DNA of 64,000 nt from assembly GCF_002368295.1 (NCBI RefSeq), contig NZ_AP018248.1, positions 5,034,756 to 5,098,755 on the forward strand, read 5' to 3'. Source of the stretch: Tolypothrix tenuis PCC 7101 (GTDB lineage: Bacteria > Cyanobacteriota > Cyanobacteriia > Cyanobacteriales > Nostocaceae). The translations under genes and the position numbers were made by a program. Positions 43,598-52,544 of this stretch are shown here, piece after piece (position 1 is the first letter of the stretch; every line of letters starts with the position of its first letter). The notes under the pieces were generated by a model, which was not told where the DNA came from, ran no database searches, and was given only the letters and a program-made list of their open reading frames with translations.

Positions 43598-44083
43598 TCA
43601 ATCGTCTTCTTCAGGTGGACGGGTGAGAATATCTAGGAGAATTCCCGAGCCAAAATCGTTTTTGTTGTCTATCTCCTTAACTCTGGTGCTGATGATTTTA
43701 GCTTGCTCGATATCTCCAAGCTTGGCTAATACTAATCCGGAGGCAGCATAAGCATTCAAATATAGCCTGATTTGGGGGTCTTCTTTCCGACTAACTAAAA
43801 TCGGTTGGAGTTGTTCCCAGTCATCAGGAAATTTTTCTGCTGATTTAATTTTATCTAATAATTGGTTTGTTGTTTGCAATGCTAAAGAATAATTATTTTT
43901 GTAATAAAAGTACCTATATGCTGCTACTAAAACATCTGTATGTTCCCCAGTTTTAGCAATAGCTTGTTGCATATATTGCTCGGATTCCGATGTATTTTCC
44001 CAAGTCTGTGCAGCTAATATTAGTAGCTCTTTGACATCTTCTGGAACTTGAAACCATGAGAATTTATTAGTATCAACTTGCAT
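43598..44083 (-). CDS. TPR-like helical protein, 161 aa
   Basis: The start is ATG 44083 with ribosome binding site GGAG; the upstream ATG at 44125 lies in heptamer repeats. All-helical, with repeat-like segments (DVLVAAYRYFYYKNNYSLAL, LNAYAASGLVLAKLGDIEQA) that suggest tetratricopeptide repeats. It ends with an acidic PPEEDD. No catalytic motif. It lies directly downstream of coxC, so it is likely co-expressed in heterocysts and may be a scaffold or assembly factor. Confidence 0.65.
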   Translation of the reverse strand: MQVDTNKFSWFQVPEDVKELLILAAQTWENTSESEQYMQQAIAKTGEHTDVLVAAYRYFYYKNNYSLALQTTNQLLDKIKSAEKFPDDWEQLQPILVSRKEDPQIRLYLNAYAASGLVLAKLGDIEQAKIISTRVKEIDNKNDFGSGILLDILTRPPEEDD

Positions 44084-44099
44084 AATTATCTCCAAATAG

Positions 44100-44205
44100 G
44101 GCATTGGGGATGGGGCATTGGGCATTGGGGATTAGTTATTAATTGCTATTTTCCCTGTCTTCCTAATACCTAATCCCCAGTCCCTAATCCCCAGTCCCTT
44201 AGAAT
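44100..44205. repeat. heptamer repeat tract
   Basis: GGGCATT / GGGGATT units then CCCTAAT / CCCCAGT units between coxC and the TPR-like gene. Confidence 0.85.
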
Positions 44206-44786
44206 AAAGTGAGAATGTATACTAAGGTGAAGAGAATAATCCAAATGATGTCTACGAAGTGCCAGTAAATTTCTGCCATTTCAATGCCAGTATGTTTGGT
44301 AGCAGAATAATGGCCTTCGCGGCGCGATCGCCACAACACACCTAAGATTAATAACAGTCCCACAAACACGTGCAAACCGTGGAATCCTGTCATTAAATAA
44401 AAGCAGTTGGCGAAGATGTTGGTAGTTAGGCCGTATCCTAATGTGGTGTACTCGTAAACCTGTCCACCTAAGAAAATTGCGCCCATAATTGCGGTGAGAA
44501 TATACCAAAACCGCATTCCGTTGACGCTATTCTTTTTAATCGCTACATCACCCAGGTGAATCACGAAACTGCTAGACACCAGAATGATGGTGTTCATAGC
44601 AGGTACAAATAACTCTACTTCTGTACCTTCAGGAGGCCAAACTGCTGCGCCACCTCTCAAGTACAAGTAAGTAGCAAAAAATCCCCCAAACATTAGGGAT
44701 TCCGAAACTAGAAAAGTCAACAATCCCCAGACTCGTAAATCTGGATGATGTTCTTGGTGATGTTCGCTTGTGGTTGCGATGGTCAT
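44199..44786 (-). CDS. coxC: cytochrome c oxidase subunit III (Cox2, heterocyst type)
   Basis: 195 residues from ATG 44786 (MTIATTSEHHQEH); an in-frame ATG at 44819 lies in weaker context. Five membrane helices, with ESLMFGGFFATYLYLR, YLMTGFHGLHVFVGLLL and a C-terminal YWHFVDIIWIILFTLVYI typical of subunit III. Third structural subunit of the terminal oxidase in the thylakoid or plasma membrane. In heterocysts Cox2 respires away O2 to protect nitrogenase. It lies about 1 kb downstream of coxA; a MITE-A and a nested repeat block separate them, so co-transcription may be affected. Confidence 0.95.
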   Translation of the reverse strand: MTIATTSEHHQEHHPDLRVWGLLTFLVSESLMFGGFFATYLYLRGGAAVWPPEGTEVELFVPAMNTIILVSSSFVIHLGDVAIKKNSVNGMRFWYILTAIMGAIFLGGQVYEYTTLGYGLTTNIFANCFYLMTGFHGLHVFVGLLLILGVLWRSRREGHYSATKHTGIEMAEIYWHFVDIIWIILFTLVYILTLF

Positions 44787-44829
44787 ATTATTTATGTAGT
44801 GGTCATGAACTGCATACAAACAAGGAACT

Positions 44830-44934
44830 CAATACTTGTTGGTTAAAGGGAAAAAGGGGAATGGGAAAAGGGAAAGAAAAAACCTTTAACCCTTAACCCA
44901 TTTTGAGTTCAAAACGCTATCCCTTGTAGTATTG
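44830..44934. mobile_element. MITE-A relative (105 bp)
   Basis: Ends CAATACTTGTTGGTTAAAG and CTTGTAGTATTG; internal deletion compared with 125-bp copies. No clear target duplication. Confidence 0.7.
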
Positions 44935-45051
44935 AGAAGGGGCTAGCAACGCTACGTGGAATTCAAAATTCCAGCAGGAATCAGGCGTAAGCGTTTTTTT
45001 GAGGTAGTTTTCACGTATTTAAACCACATTCAGGGCACAGCATACTCATTG

Positions 45052-45579
45052 GTGTCAACTGAAGCTAAAAGCTATATAGGGCGGGCGTTGTACAAATACC
45101 TCGCGCCCTCATCCCCTAACCCCTTCTCCCTCAGGGAGAAGGGGAATTGAATCTCTTGCTCCCCTCTCCCTGAGGGCTAAGGTGTACACACAAGTTATCG
45201 CATCATTACCATTCCTCGAATTACCCCACCCTAACCCTCCCCTTGCAAAGGGGAGGGAACTTGATTTTCCGGTTTCCCCCCTTGGCAAGGGGGGATTAAG
45301 GGGGGTAAAACCCGAATCTCAAAATAACTCCGATTTGTGTGTACACCGTAGCCTTGCAAAGGGGAGCCACTGCGTTGCGGGGGTTCCCCCCGTTGTAGCA
45401 AGTGGCGTGAGGGAACTTGATTTTCCGGTTTCCCCCCTTGGCAAGGGGGGATTAAGGGGGGTAAAACCCGGATCTCAAAATAACTCCGATTTGTGTGTAC
45501 ACCGTAGCTCCCTGTGGGAGAGGGGCTGGGGGTGAGGGCAAAACCTTGCAACTAAGCGGGTTTCACGTTAAGTTGACAC
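45052..45579. mobile_element. MITE-C with a nested, partly duplicated second element
   Basis: Outer ends GTGTCAACTGAAGC and TTAAGTTGACAC. The interior is split by an element running from GGTGTACACACAAG (45181) to TGTGTACACCGTAGC (about 45512), whose right half (CCCCTTGGCAAGGGG to GTGTACACCGTAG) is present twice. A palindrome GCCACTGCGTTGCGGGGG is lodged between the two halves. Reading frames here are repeat translations. Located between coxA and coxC. Confidence 0.8.
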
Positions 45580-45786
45580 CTATGACTGGTGCTTTGCCCC
45601 TACAGCGTGCATGGTCTATTTACAGAAAGATGCTGTAAACGTGAAGAAGCAGGGAAGCAGGGAGCAGGGGAGAAAAAGGAGCAAGGGGGCTTTTGCCCAC
45701 AAGGGGCAAGGTTTGTACCTTTCCCCCTGCCCCGTTACCCCTGCCCCCTGCCTCTTATCAAAATTTCTCCTCCTAGCCCCTAATTC

Positions 45787-47469
45787 CTAAGCGCTAACTT
45801 CGGGGGTGGCGACTGGCACACTATCACTATGACCGTAGTCGTAAGGGCCGTGGGTGACAACGGGCAATACTTCCCAGTTTTCAATGGCTGGTGGTGAGCT
45901 GGTTGTCCATTCTAAGGTCAAAGCTTCCCAAGGGTTATCACCTGCCAAAGGCCCTTTCATCCAGCTTTGGATGATGTTGATGGTGAAGGGAATCACGGAA
46001 ATTCCCAAGATGATTGAACCAAAGGTACAAATCTGATTAAGATCAATAAACTGGGGATCGTACATTGCCACTCGGCGGGGCATTCCTTGTAAACCTAACT
46101 CGTGCATCGGTAAAAATGTCAGGTTAGTACCGATGAAGGTAAGGCCAAAGTGAATGCGTCCCCAAACTTCATTGAGTTTCCGTCCGGTCATTTTGGGAAA
46201 CCAGTGATAAATCCCGGCGTAAATCCCAAATACAGAACCGCCAAATAGGACATAGTGGAAGTGTCCCACTACATAATATGTGTCGTGGACATGAACATCA
46301 AAGGGGGCTGTTCCCATTGTCACGCCGCTTAAACCGCCCATAACAAACATGGACAATAAGCCGATCGCAAATAGCATGGCACTGGTAAAGCGAATCTTAC
46401 CACCCCATAATGTGGCGACCCAACCGAAAATCTTTACGCCTGTAGGAACGGCAACGATTAAGGTGGAGATGGTGAAGAACATCCGCATCCAGCCGGGTGT
46501 ACCACTGGTAAACATATGGTGTACCCAAACGAACAAACCAACAACGCAAATCGCCAAGCTAGAATAAGCGATCGCTTTATATCCGAAAATTGGTTTGCGG
46601 GCGTGAACGGGAATCACTTCGGACATGATGCCGAAGATAGGCAGAATCATTAGATATACTGCCGGGTGAGAATAGAACCAGAACAGATGTTGATAAAGGA
46701 CAACATTACCGCCTGCATCTGGTTTAAAGAAGGAAGTACCAAAATTGAGGTCAAACAATAACAGCACTAAACCAGCAGCTAACACAGGTGTAGATACAAG
46801 TGCTAGTACGGAAGTTGCTAAAATTGCCCAGCAGAATAAAGGTAGTTGATCCCATTTCATGCTGGGAACTTTCATCATCAAAATGGTGATGACAAAGTTC
46901 AGTGAACCCAAAATTGAAGAAGTTCCCACCAACACAATCGCCAAAATCCACAAACTTTGAGCGATGGGTGCTGTGACTAAACTTAAAGGTGGGTAAGCTG
47001 TCCAACCAGATTGCGAACCGCCAAAGATAAAACTAGCTAGCAGTAATAAACCTGCTGGTGGGTTTAACCAAAAGGCGATCGCATTCAGTTTGGGGAAAGC
47101 CATATCTCTAGCACCAATCATCAACGGTACTAGGAAGTTACCAAATCCCCCAATCGCACTAGGAACGATCCACAAGAAAATCATGATCGTTCCATGATTG
47201 GTCATGAAAGCGTTGTACAGGTTGGGATCTAGCAAATCTGCTTCTGGTGTTGCTAACTCCACACGGATAGCCATCGCCATCAAGCCACCGATGAGATAGA
47301 ACACAAACGCCGTCACTAGGTATTGAATCCCAATTACCTTGTGATCGACATTAAACGTGAAGTAGTCCTGCCATTTCCACGCTTTTGGGTGAGAAGTATG
47401 AGCAACCGCCAGAGTTTGCGACTGATTCTTATCTGGTGGCGTATTCCGAGGAGATTTTACTTTTGTCAT
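45787..47469 (-). CDS. coxA: cytochrome c oxidase subunit I (Cox2, heterocyst type)
   Basis: 560 residues, twelve membrane helices. Haem and CuB ligands are visible: MTNHGTIMIFL (haem a), FWFYSHPAVYLMILP (the His-Tyr pair), VHHMFTSG (CuB histidines) and HDTYYVVGHFHYVL (haem ligands). It reduces O2 to water and pumps protons. A long N-terminal polar tail precedes the first helix. Gene order coxB-coxA-coxC, with fdxB and cnfR close by, matches the heterocyst-specific cox2 locus of Anabaena. Confidence 0.97.
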   Translation of the reverse strand: MTKVKSPRNTPPDKNQSQTLAVAHTSHPKAWKWQDYFTFNVDHKVIGIQYLVTAFVFYLIGGLMAMAIRVELATPEADLLDPNLYNAFMTNHGTIMIFLWIVPSAIGGFGNFLVPLMIGARDMAFPKLNAIAFWLNPPAGLLLLASFIFGGSQSGWTAYPPLSLVTAPIAQSLWILAIVLVGTSSILGSLNFVITILMMKVPSMKWDQLPLFCWAILATSVLALVSTPVLAAGLVLLLFDLNFGTSFFKPDAGGNVVLYQHLFWFYSHPAVYLMILPIFGIMSEVIPVHARKPIFGYKAIAYSSLAICVVGLFVWVHHMFTSGTPGWMRMFFTISTLIVAVPTGVKIFGWVATLWGGKIRFTSAMLFAIGLLSMFVMGGLSGVTMGTAPFDVHVHDTYYVVGHFHYVLFGGSVFGIYAGIYHWFPKMTGRKLNEVWGRIHFGLTFIGTNLTFLPMHELGLQGMPRRVAMYDPQFIDLNQICTFGSIILGISVIPFTINIIQSWMKGPLAGDNPWEALTLEWTTSSPPAIENWEVLPVVTHGPYDYGHSDSVPVATPEVSA

Positions 47470-47544
47470 ATTTTTACGCTACGCAAAGTCCAGGGTCAAC
47501 AGTCCAAAGTCCAGAGTGATGAATTTTGACTCTTGACTCTTGAC

Positions 47545-47570
47545 TACAGACGCGATTAATCGCGTCTCTC
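47545..47570. repeat. GACGCGATTAATCGCGTC palindrome
   Basis: A perfect palindrome between coxB and coxA, an interspersed motif also seen as GACGCGATTCATCGCGTC near 57835. As RNA it would form a stable hairpin inside the cox transcript. Confidence 0.7.
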
Positions 47571-47580
47571 CAACCCTTAA

Positions 47581-48558
47581 CTAATGACTATTAACCATTG
47601 ACTCTAGAGTTGCTGCATTCACTCCCAAATCTTTGACGTGGGGGGCGAGAAACTCTGATGGGGATAAATCGGCTGGGTTCACTGCGATCGCTTGATGCAA
47701 GTCTTGCTTTTGAGCAACTTGGTTTTCTGTTAGCCAGCTGTCATACTCTTCGGGTGTGTGGACAATGACTTGCGATCGCATTGAGCCGTGATAGCCACCA
47801 CACAGTTCTGTACAAACGATGGGATATGTACCTGTTTTGGTGGCTACGAAACGCAATTGTGTTGGTATTCCGGGAATTGCATCTTGTTTCACCCGGAATT
47901 GTGGCACCCAAAACGAGTGAATTACATCCTGCGCTGACAGGTTGAGTTGCACATCAGCACCAATGGGTACGTGTAATTCCCCAGTGGAAACGCCTTCCTT
48001 GGGATAATCAAACAACCAAGCAAACTGCATCCCAGTCACATTCACAACCAAATCGGCTGCTTTATCTCGGGTTGTGGATGTTGCACCAATACCGATGGTA
48101 GGCGCTGCTGCAGATGCTAATGAATTATCCAGAGTTGCAGCAATTGCACTTCCTTTCATCTCAGCCACATGAGCCGCACCATGAGGATGTCCAGCTGGAT
48201 CTAAACCTCCCATCCGGTTAAACACATCTACACTGTAGATGCCCAAACCAACTACAATCAGCGTTGGGATTGCAGTCCAAAAAATTTCTAGGGGAACGTT
48301 ACCTTCAACCGGCGCACCATCGGTATTATCTCCCCGACGGCGGCGGTACTTAACCAAGAAAATCACAATCGTTCCTTCTACTACCAAAAAAAGAGCGATC
48401 GCAATGGTAAACATGATATTGAAAAAACCATCTACCAAAGGCGCTTGCAGCGATGCTTCTACCGGCAGTAGAGAATGGTTATGACCAATCCAAATGCTGA
48501 TTGCTGTCACAATAATGCCAGCAACCAGAGTCCATAGTGAAACAGGAATTTGTTCCAT
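47581..48558 (-). CDS. coxB: cytochrome c oxidase subunit II (Cox2, heterocyst type)
   Basis: 325 residues. Two membrane helices follow the short N-terminus (about 8-25, and FFNIMFTIAIALFLVVEG), then a periplasmic/lumenal cupredoxin domain. The CuA site is complete: VIHSFWVPQF and IVCTELCGGYHGSM (C-x3-C-x3-H..M). It takes electrons from cytochrome c6 or plastocyanin. An Ala/His-rich insertion (about 120-160, AGHPHGAAHVAEMKG) lies before the copper domain. First gene of the operon; its upstream 730 bp contain a long heptamer tract. Confidence 0.96.
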   Translation of the reverse strand: MEQIPVSLWTLVAGIIVTAISIWIGHNHSLLPVEASLQAPLVDGFFNIMFTIAIALFLVVEGTIVIFLVKYRRRRGDNTDGAPVEGNVPLEIFWTAIPTLIVVGLGIYSVDVFNRMGGLDPAGHPHGAAHVAEMKGSAIAATLDNSLASAAAPTIGIGATSTTRDKAADLVVNVTGMQFAWLFDYPKEGVSTGELHVPIGADVQLNLSAQDVIHSFWVPQFRVKQDAIPGIPTQLRFVATKTGTYPIVCTELCGGYHGSMRSQVIVHTPEEYDSWLTENQVAQKQDLHQAIAVNPADLSPSEFLAPHVKDLGVNAATLESMVNSH

Positions 48559-48579
48559 ACATACTACCTGCTCTGTAAA

Positions 48580-48780
48580 TGCTGGGATTGGGTATTGGGG
48601 ATTGGGTATTGGGGATTGCGTACTGGGGATTGGGTATTGGGTATTAGGTATTGGGAATTGGGTATCAAAAAGAAATTAATTTCTCATATTTCCCAGCCCT
48701 CAATCCTCAGTCCCTAATCACCATTCCCCAGTCCCTAGTCACCAGTCCCCAGTCCCTAATCACCAGTCCCCATTTTGTCT
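48580..48780. repeat. long heptamer repeat tract upstream of coxB
   Basis: GGGTATT/GGGGATT units, then CCCTAAT/CCCCAGT/CACCAGT units. It lies where the coxB promoter would be expected. Confidence 0.9.
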
Positions 48781-49292
48781 CTCATTATGTTTGTAACTTA
48801 CCCCTATAAAAATTGGGGGAATTTTCCAAATGTCTTCACATCCTTTCCCCCAAAATTTTAAAACTATATCTTGGTTTTGATAATAAAAAAGACTATGATT
48901 TGTACCAAAAGCTATTCATAGCTAACGCTTTTGGCTCTAATATTAATTTAACTACCTGAGCCGCAATTATGGATTTGTTAATAGATAACAGTTTGCAATT
49001 TATAATATTGTTTACTACGAACTTTTTACCAATTTCGATTCAAAATTTATTGTGATACAGCATAAATAACTACATAGTATTCAATCACCCGTAGTGCGTA
49101 GGGTGCGTTAGCGATAGCGTAACGCACCTTTGGTATACTTTTCGTGCGTTACTGAGATTTTTCTAGAAATCAAATGAGCGAATTTTACTCAAATAAGAGT
49201 TATGGATAGAGATTTATACCCCATCCATAACCAATGACCTTGAAGGGTCTGATAATACACCACTTCTTTAATTACGAATTACGAATTCGTAA
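48781..49292. other. intergenic, no gene seen
   Basis: AT-rich DNA with GTAGGGTGCGTTAGCG...CGTAACGCACC (about 49098-49128), a small palindrome of the type at 56300, and AATTACG heptamers at 49272-49295. No gene recognised. Confidence 0.6.
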
Positions 49293-49586
49293 TTAATTAT
49301 TCAATGGAGCGTGGGTGTAGCAATTTTTAGGACAAATACGAGAGCAAGCTTCGCAACCAATACAGTTGTCAGGGTTAGCAACAACCATTACCTTGCGTTC
49401 AATTTCTTCATCATCTTCATCTTCCACAAATTCGCCTTCTTCGTTGAGCGCTTTTAAATCAAGCACACTATACCCGCAGGCTTTCATGCATCTGCCACAG
49501 CCGATACATTTATCCTTATCAATTGATTGGGCGAATTTAGGAGTCCAAGTTTTACCTCCAAAGGTCAATCCTGTTAGTTGTGCCAT
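49293..49586 (-). CDS. fdxB: FdxB, 2x[4Fe-4S] bacterial-type ferredoxin
   Basis: 97 residues with two cluster motifs, CIGCGRCMKACGYSV and CIGCEACSRICPKNC, separated by an acidic loop (EGEFVEDEDDEEIER). FdxB is found beside the nif activator gene in heterocystous strains and serves nitrogen fixation as an electron carrier or for cofactor maturation. Divergent from cnfR across 1.1 kb. Confidence 0.95.
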   Translation of the reverse strand: MAQLTGLTFGGKTWTPKFAQSIDKDKCIGCGRCMKACGYSVLDLKALNEEGEFVEDEDDEEIERKVMVVANPDNCIGCEACSRICPKNCYTHAPLNN

Positions 49587-50746
49587 GAATAAATCCTCGG
49601 CAATTGTGCCTACAAATATGTTTGTGCTTTAATCGTTATCCTAACTTAATCTTAATAGTCTATTTTTGCTAATAAACAATGTTTTTTGCATCATCAAAGT
49701 TTGCTGACTTATATCAAGTATTACTTGTTTTTTTATTGACTTTTTTAATTGCAATATTTTGCCAACTATGATTCTCGAATTATATTTGCCCTACTTTTAT
49801 GCTTTGATAAATAAACCTGAGAATGAAATGACTTAGCACAGCATAATGTGGTTTAGCTGCTGAAAATACATGAACCAAATATAGATATTAATAAAATATA
49901 AAATCAACTAACTGAATTTTTTATGAGTATATAAGCATGGTATTTATACAATTCATGCCCTTGTAAAATCAATATTTTTTTGCTGATTCAGAAAACCTTG
50001 AGATAACAGTGTTGAGAGATACAGATAGCTCTGATATTGCAGACGCTTTCCTAGATAACTACAATATTTATTATCCCAATCTTTTTACCATAATCTGAAA
50101 TTAGCAGTTGATACAAATGCAAATAAAATAAATGTGATTATTGCACATTAACCCAAATTATATGGCAAACTTGATTTATGAAAAGAACTGTAATCATGAT
50201 TGCAGACCATAAAGTAATGTAAAATATTAAAATTATTAATAAATAAATTGAATACCATTAAAAGTAAGGTCTAATGCTCGAGCAAAACAGTTTGGCTAAG
50301 ATTTTAAGGTCAAAGAAAATCTATCTTCTAATTCTCTAAAAATAAAGTTGCTAAAAACCAGTTCTAAGCTCATGCTGAACAAATTTCTCAATATGATTAT
50401 GAAATTTATAGTTAATAAAGAAATAAATTATGGCGCGTCTGGATTGTAGATTTAGGTATTAAGGCTGTCATTGGTTATTAGTCATTAGTTATTTGTGCTT
50501 ACAAAGCACGAATAACCAATAACAACCCTGACAAATCCGTATCCAATTTAAGCGCGTAATAGCTGAACAAGAGGCTCAGGCGAAAAGCCTTAAATAGCTT
50601 CCAGGTGGATGCAATTTCTCCAGCAAGAAACAATTTTCTTGTGAGCAAAATAATTTGGTGGCGAGTCGTGAATCTCATTCAAAGAGAGGGTACATCCTGG
50701 GGAGACTTGAGCCAAACATCTCAACGAGTATAGTTGGAAGTGCATT
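49587..50746. promoter_or_regulatory. 1.16-kb AT-rich divergent region between fdxB and cnfR
   Basis: No gene is credible. It is very AT-rich from 49600 to 50430. A palindromic element occupies about 50440-50560 (ATTGGTTATT...AATAACCAAT around TGTGCTTACAAAGCAC). The last 180 bp lead to cnfR, with GGAAG seven bases before its ATG. The length suggests a long 5' leader or several control sites. I find no unambiguous NtcA or DIF1-type motif. Confidence 0.5.
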
Positions 50747-52339
50747 ATGCCGTATACAATTCCTAACAACAGTTGCGTTGGATGTGACAATTGCCGACCC
50801 CAATGTCCGACGGGTGCAATCAAAATCGAAAACAATGAATATTGGATCGATCCTTGTCTTTGTAACGATTGTGAGGGTTATTATCCCGAACCGCAATGTG
50901 TAGCCGCCTGTCCCATCAAATCACCAATTCCGTGGCAAGCAAAAAAGGGGAGATGTAAAGTAGAACCAAGAGATGCTACCAGCCCAGATTTATTTTCTAA
51001 TGGTAAAAATAACGCCTTTGCTTCAGCGATTGTGATTTGGGAAGCTTGTAACGTCCTAGCACAGCGTACTTCCTTACATTGGGAAATCGATGAAGCTGGG
51101 TATTTATCCTATAGTAGACAAGTTAATCAAGGTAGAGGTGCGATCGCATTTCATATCCAAGATGCATTAAATAACAGTACTCGCACTACAGACATTGCAG
51201 CAATTGAGGCTTTAGATATTAGAGCCGCTTGCATCCATCTGATTTTTGCAGCTCATGCGACAGCCGTAGAACAACCTTGGGAGCAAGAGTTTTCCATTGA
51301 TGAACGTCAACTAGAGAAATATTTAGGACTAGAAAAACGCAAAGACCTGAGCAAAAATGCCAAGCTAGCTTTAATGAAAAACATAGTGCAGCAAGCTTGC
51401 TCACTGATAATTTCCATAGACTGGCCCCAACAAGGGAGAGTTAATGGCTTTTCCATCGCCGGCACCCGTTTATGGCATTTAGTAGATATTGAACACCACT
51501 TTCAAGAAGATAAGCAAGGATGCAAATACTTAGTGGGGTTGACTTTTAAAGTTAAAGCCGGAATTTGGGCGCAGCATTTCTTAAATAAACAAGGATGTAA
51601 AGAACGCACCGCCTTTTATCAATATGGTATTTTGCCAAAAACCCTGCTCACAACTATTATGAGCATTTGGCAACAACATGAAGGCGCAGCTAGACTCATG
51701 CTGTGGTTGCTGTTTAAAACCAAAATGGGACGAGAACAACGCATTACCGTTCCCACCTTACTACGTGTAGCTTATGGTGAAGCCAAAGTCACCTCAGCAT
51801 CCAGACAAAGAGAAGAACGCAAACGTCTGCTGCGAACCTTTGAAAGCGACTTGGAAATGCTTAATCACTATGGCATTAAACCTATTTTTGATCCAGTTAC
51901 CTACCCGATAGAAATTCAACCATTGTGGGCAAAATTAATTGATGTCCCCGAAGATCCAGAAGCGGCTTTAGAATTTTGGACAAACGATGGTAACGGCGAC
52001 ACCAGACTAACAGACACAGGCCCCCGTGGTAAATGGAATCTGCTGATGAATGCGCGGATATTATCCTTTGAGTTACCGACAGAATGGGAACATCAAACCT
52101 CAGACTCCGACAAAAAACCACGGCGTAACGTTAATAGAACCAAGAGAAAACCCAAAACCACAAGCGACTTACTTGGCGAACAGATTTTAGCAGCGCGAAA
52201 AAATCTCAACCTCTCCCAGCGAGAATTGGCAAAGTTGACAGGTAAAAGCCAAAGCTGGATTCGCGATATCGAAAATGGTCGTTTAAAAGCCAAGTTAGAA
52301 GACCAAGCGCTATTGCGGAAAGTACTGAATATGGCTTAA
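50747..52339 (+). CDS. cnfR: CnfR/PatB, ferredoxin-HTH activator of nitrogen-fixation genes
   Basis: 530 residues. The N-terminus has ferredoxin-type clusters (CVGCDNCRPQCPTGAI and CNDCEGYYPEPQCVAACP); the C-terminus has an XRE helix-turn-helix (NLSQRELAKLTGKSQSW, then IRDIENGRLKAK). The middle is an alpha-helical domain specific to the family. CnfR (PatB in Anabaena) activates nif genes under low oxygen; its iron-sulfur clusters are thought to sense oxygen. The linker before the HTH is basic and repetitive (KKPRRNVNRTKRKPKTT). Its neighbours fdxB and cox2 support the assignment. Confidence 0.95.
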   Translation: MPYTIPNNSCVGCDNCRPQCPTGAIKIENNEYWIDPCLCNDCEGYYPEPQCVAACPIKSPIPWQAKKGRCKVEPRDATSPDLFSNGKNNAFASAIVIWEACNVLAQRTSLHWEIDEAGYLSYSRQVNQGRGAIAFHIQDALNNSTRTTDIAAIEALDIRAACIHLIFAAHATAVEQPWEQEFSIDERQLEKYLGLEKRKDLSKNAKLALMKNIVQQACSLIISIDWPQQGRVNGFSIAGTRLWHLVDIEHHFQEDKQGCKYLVGLTFKVKAGIWAQHFLNKQGCKERTAFYQYGILPKTLLTTIMSIWQQHEGAARLMLWLLFKTKMGREQRITVPTLLRVAYGEAKVTSASRQREERKRLLRTFESDLEMLNHYGIKPIFDPVTYPIEIQPLWAKLIDVPEDPEAALEFWTNDGNGDTRLTDTGPRGKWNLLMNARILSFELPTEWEHQTSDSDKKPRRNVNRTKRKPKTTSDLLGEQILAARKNLNLSQRELAKLTGKSQSWIRDIENGRLKAKLEDQALLRKVLNMA

Positions 52340-52364
52340 TAGATTAGTGCAATCTTGCTGTGAT

Positions 52365-52532
52365 GCCATAACATCGCCCTGTTATGTTAATGCATCGTCA
52401 TGTTATGCCATAACATCGGTCTGTTATATTAATACGTCGGCACGTTATGGCATAACATCGCTCTGTTATATCAATACGTTGCCATGTTATGCCATAACAT
52501 CGCTCTGTTATATTAATGCATCGACCTGCAAT
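52365..52532. repeat. 21-bp tandem repeat array 3 (8 units, 42-bp super-period)
   Basis: Eight 21-bp units alternate between GCCATAACATCGCTCTGTTAT and forms such as GTTAATGCATCGTCATGTTAT, giving a 42-bp higher-order repeat. It starts 25 bp after cnfR and ends 12 bp before the stop of the AAA gene. GTTATGCCATAAC is itself palindromic. No spacers, so not CRISPR. Confidence 0.95.
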
Positions 52533-52544
52533 TGAATTGCATAG

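Noticed and set aside
45182..45551. Proteins of 106-117 aa on both strands
   Set aside because: They lie in nested miniature elements; the same peptides appear at other repeat copies.
49587..50746. Clear NtcA binding sites upstream of cnfR, fdxB or coxB
   Set aside because: No convincing GTA-N8-TAC with a correctly spaced -10 box could be found by eye.
52347..52535. CRISPR array
   Set aside because: Units are contiguous 21-mers without unique spacers, and no cas genes are in the window.
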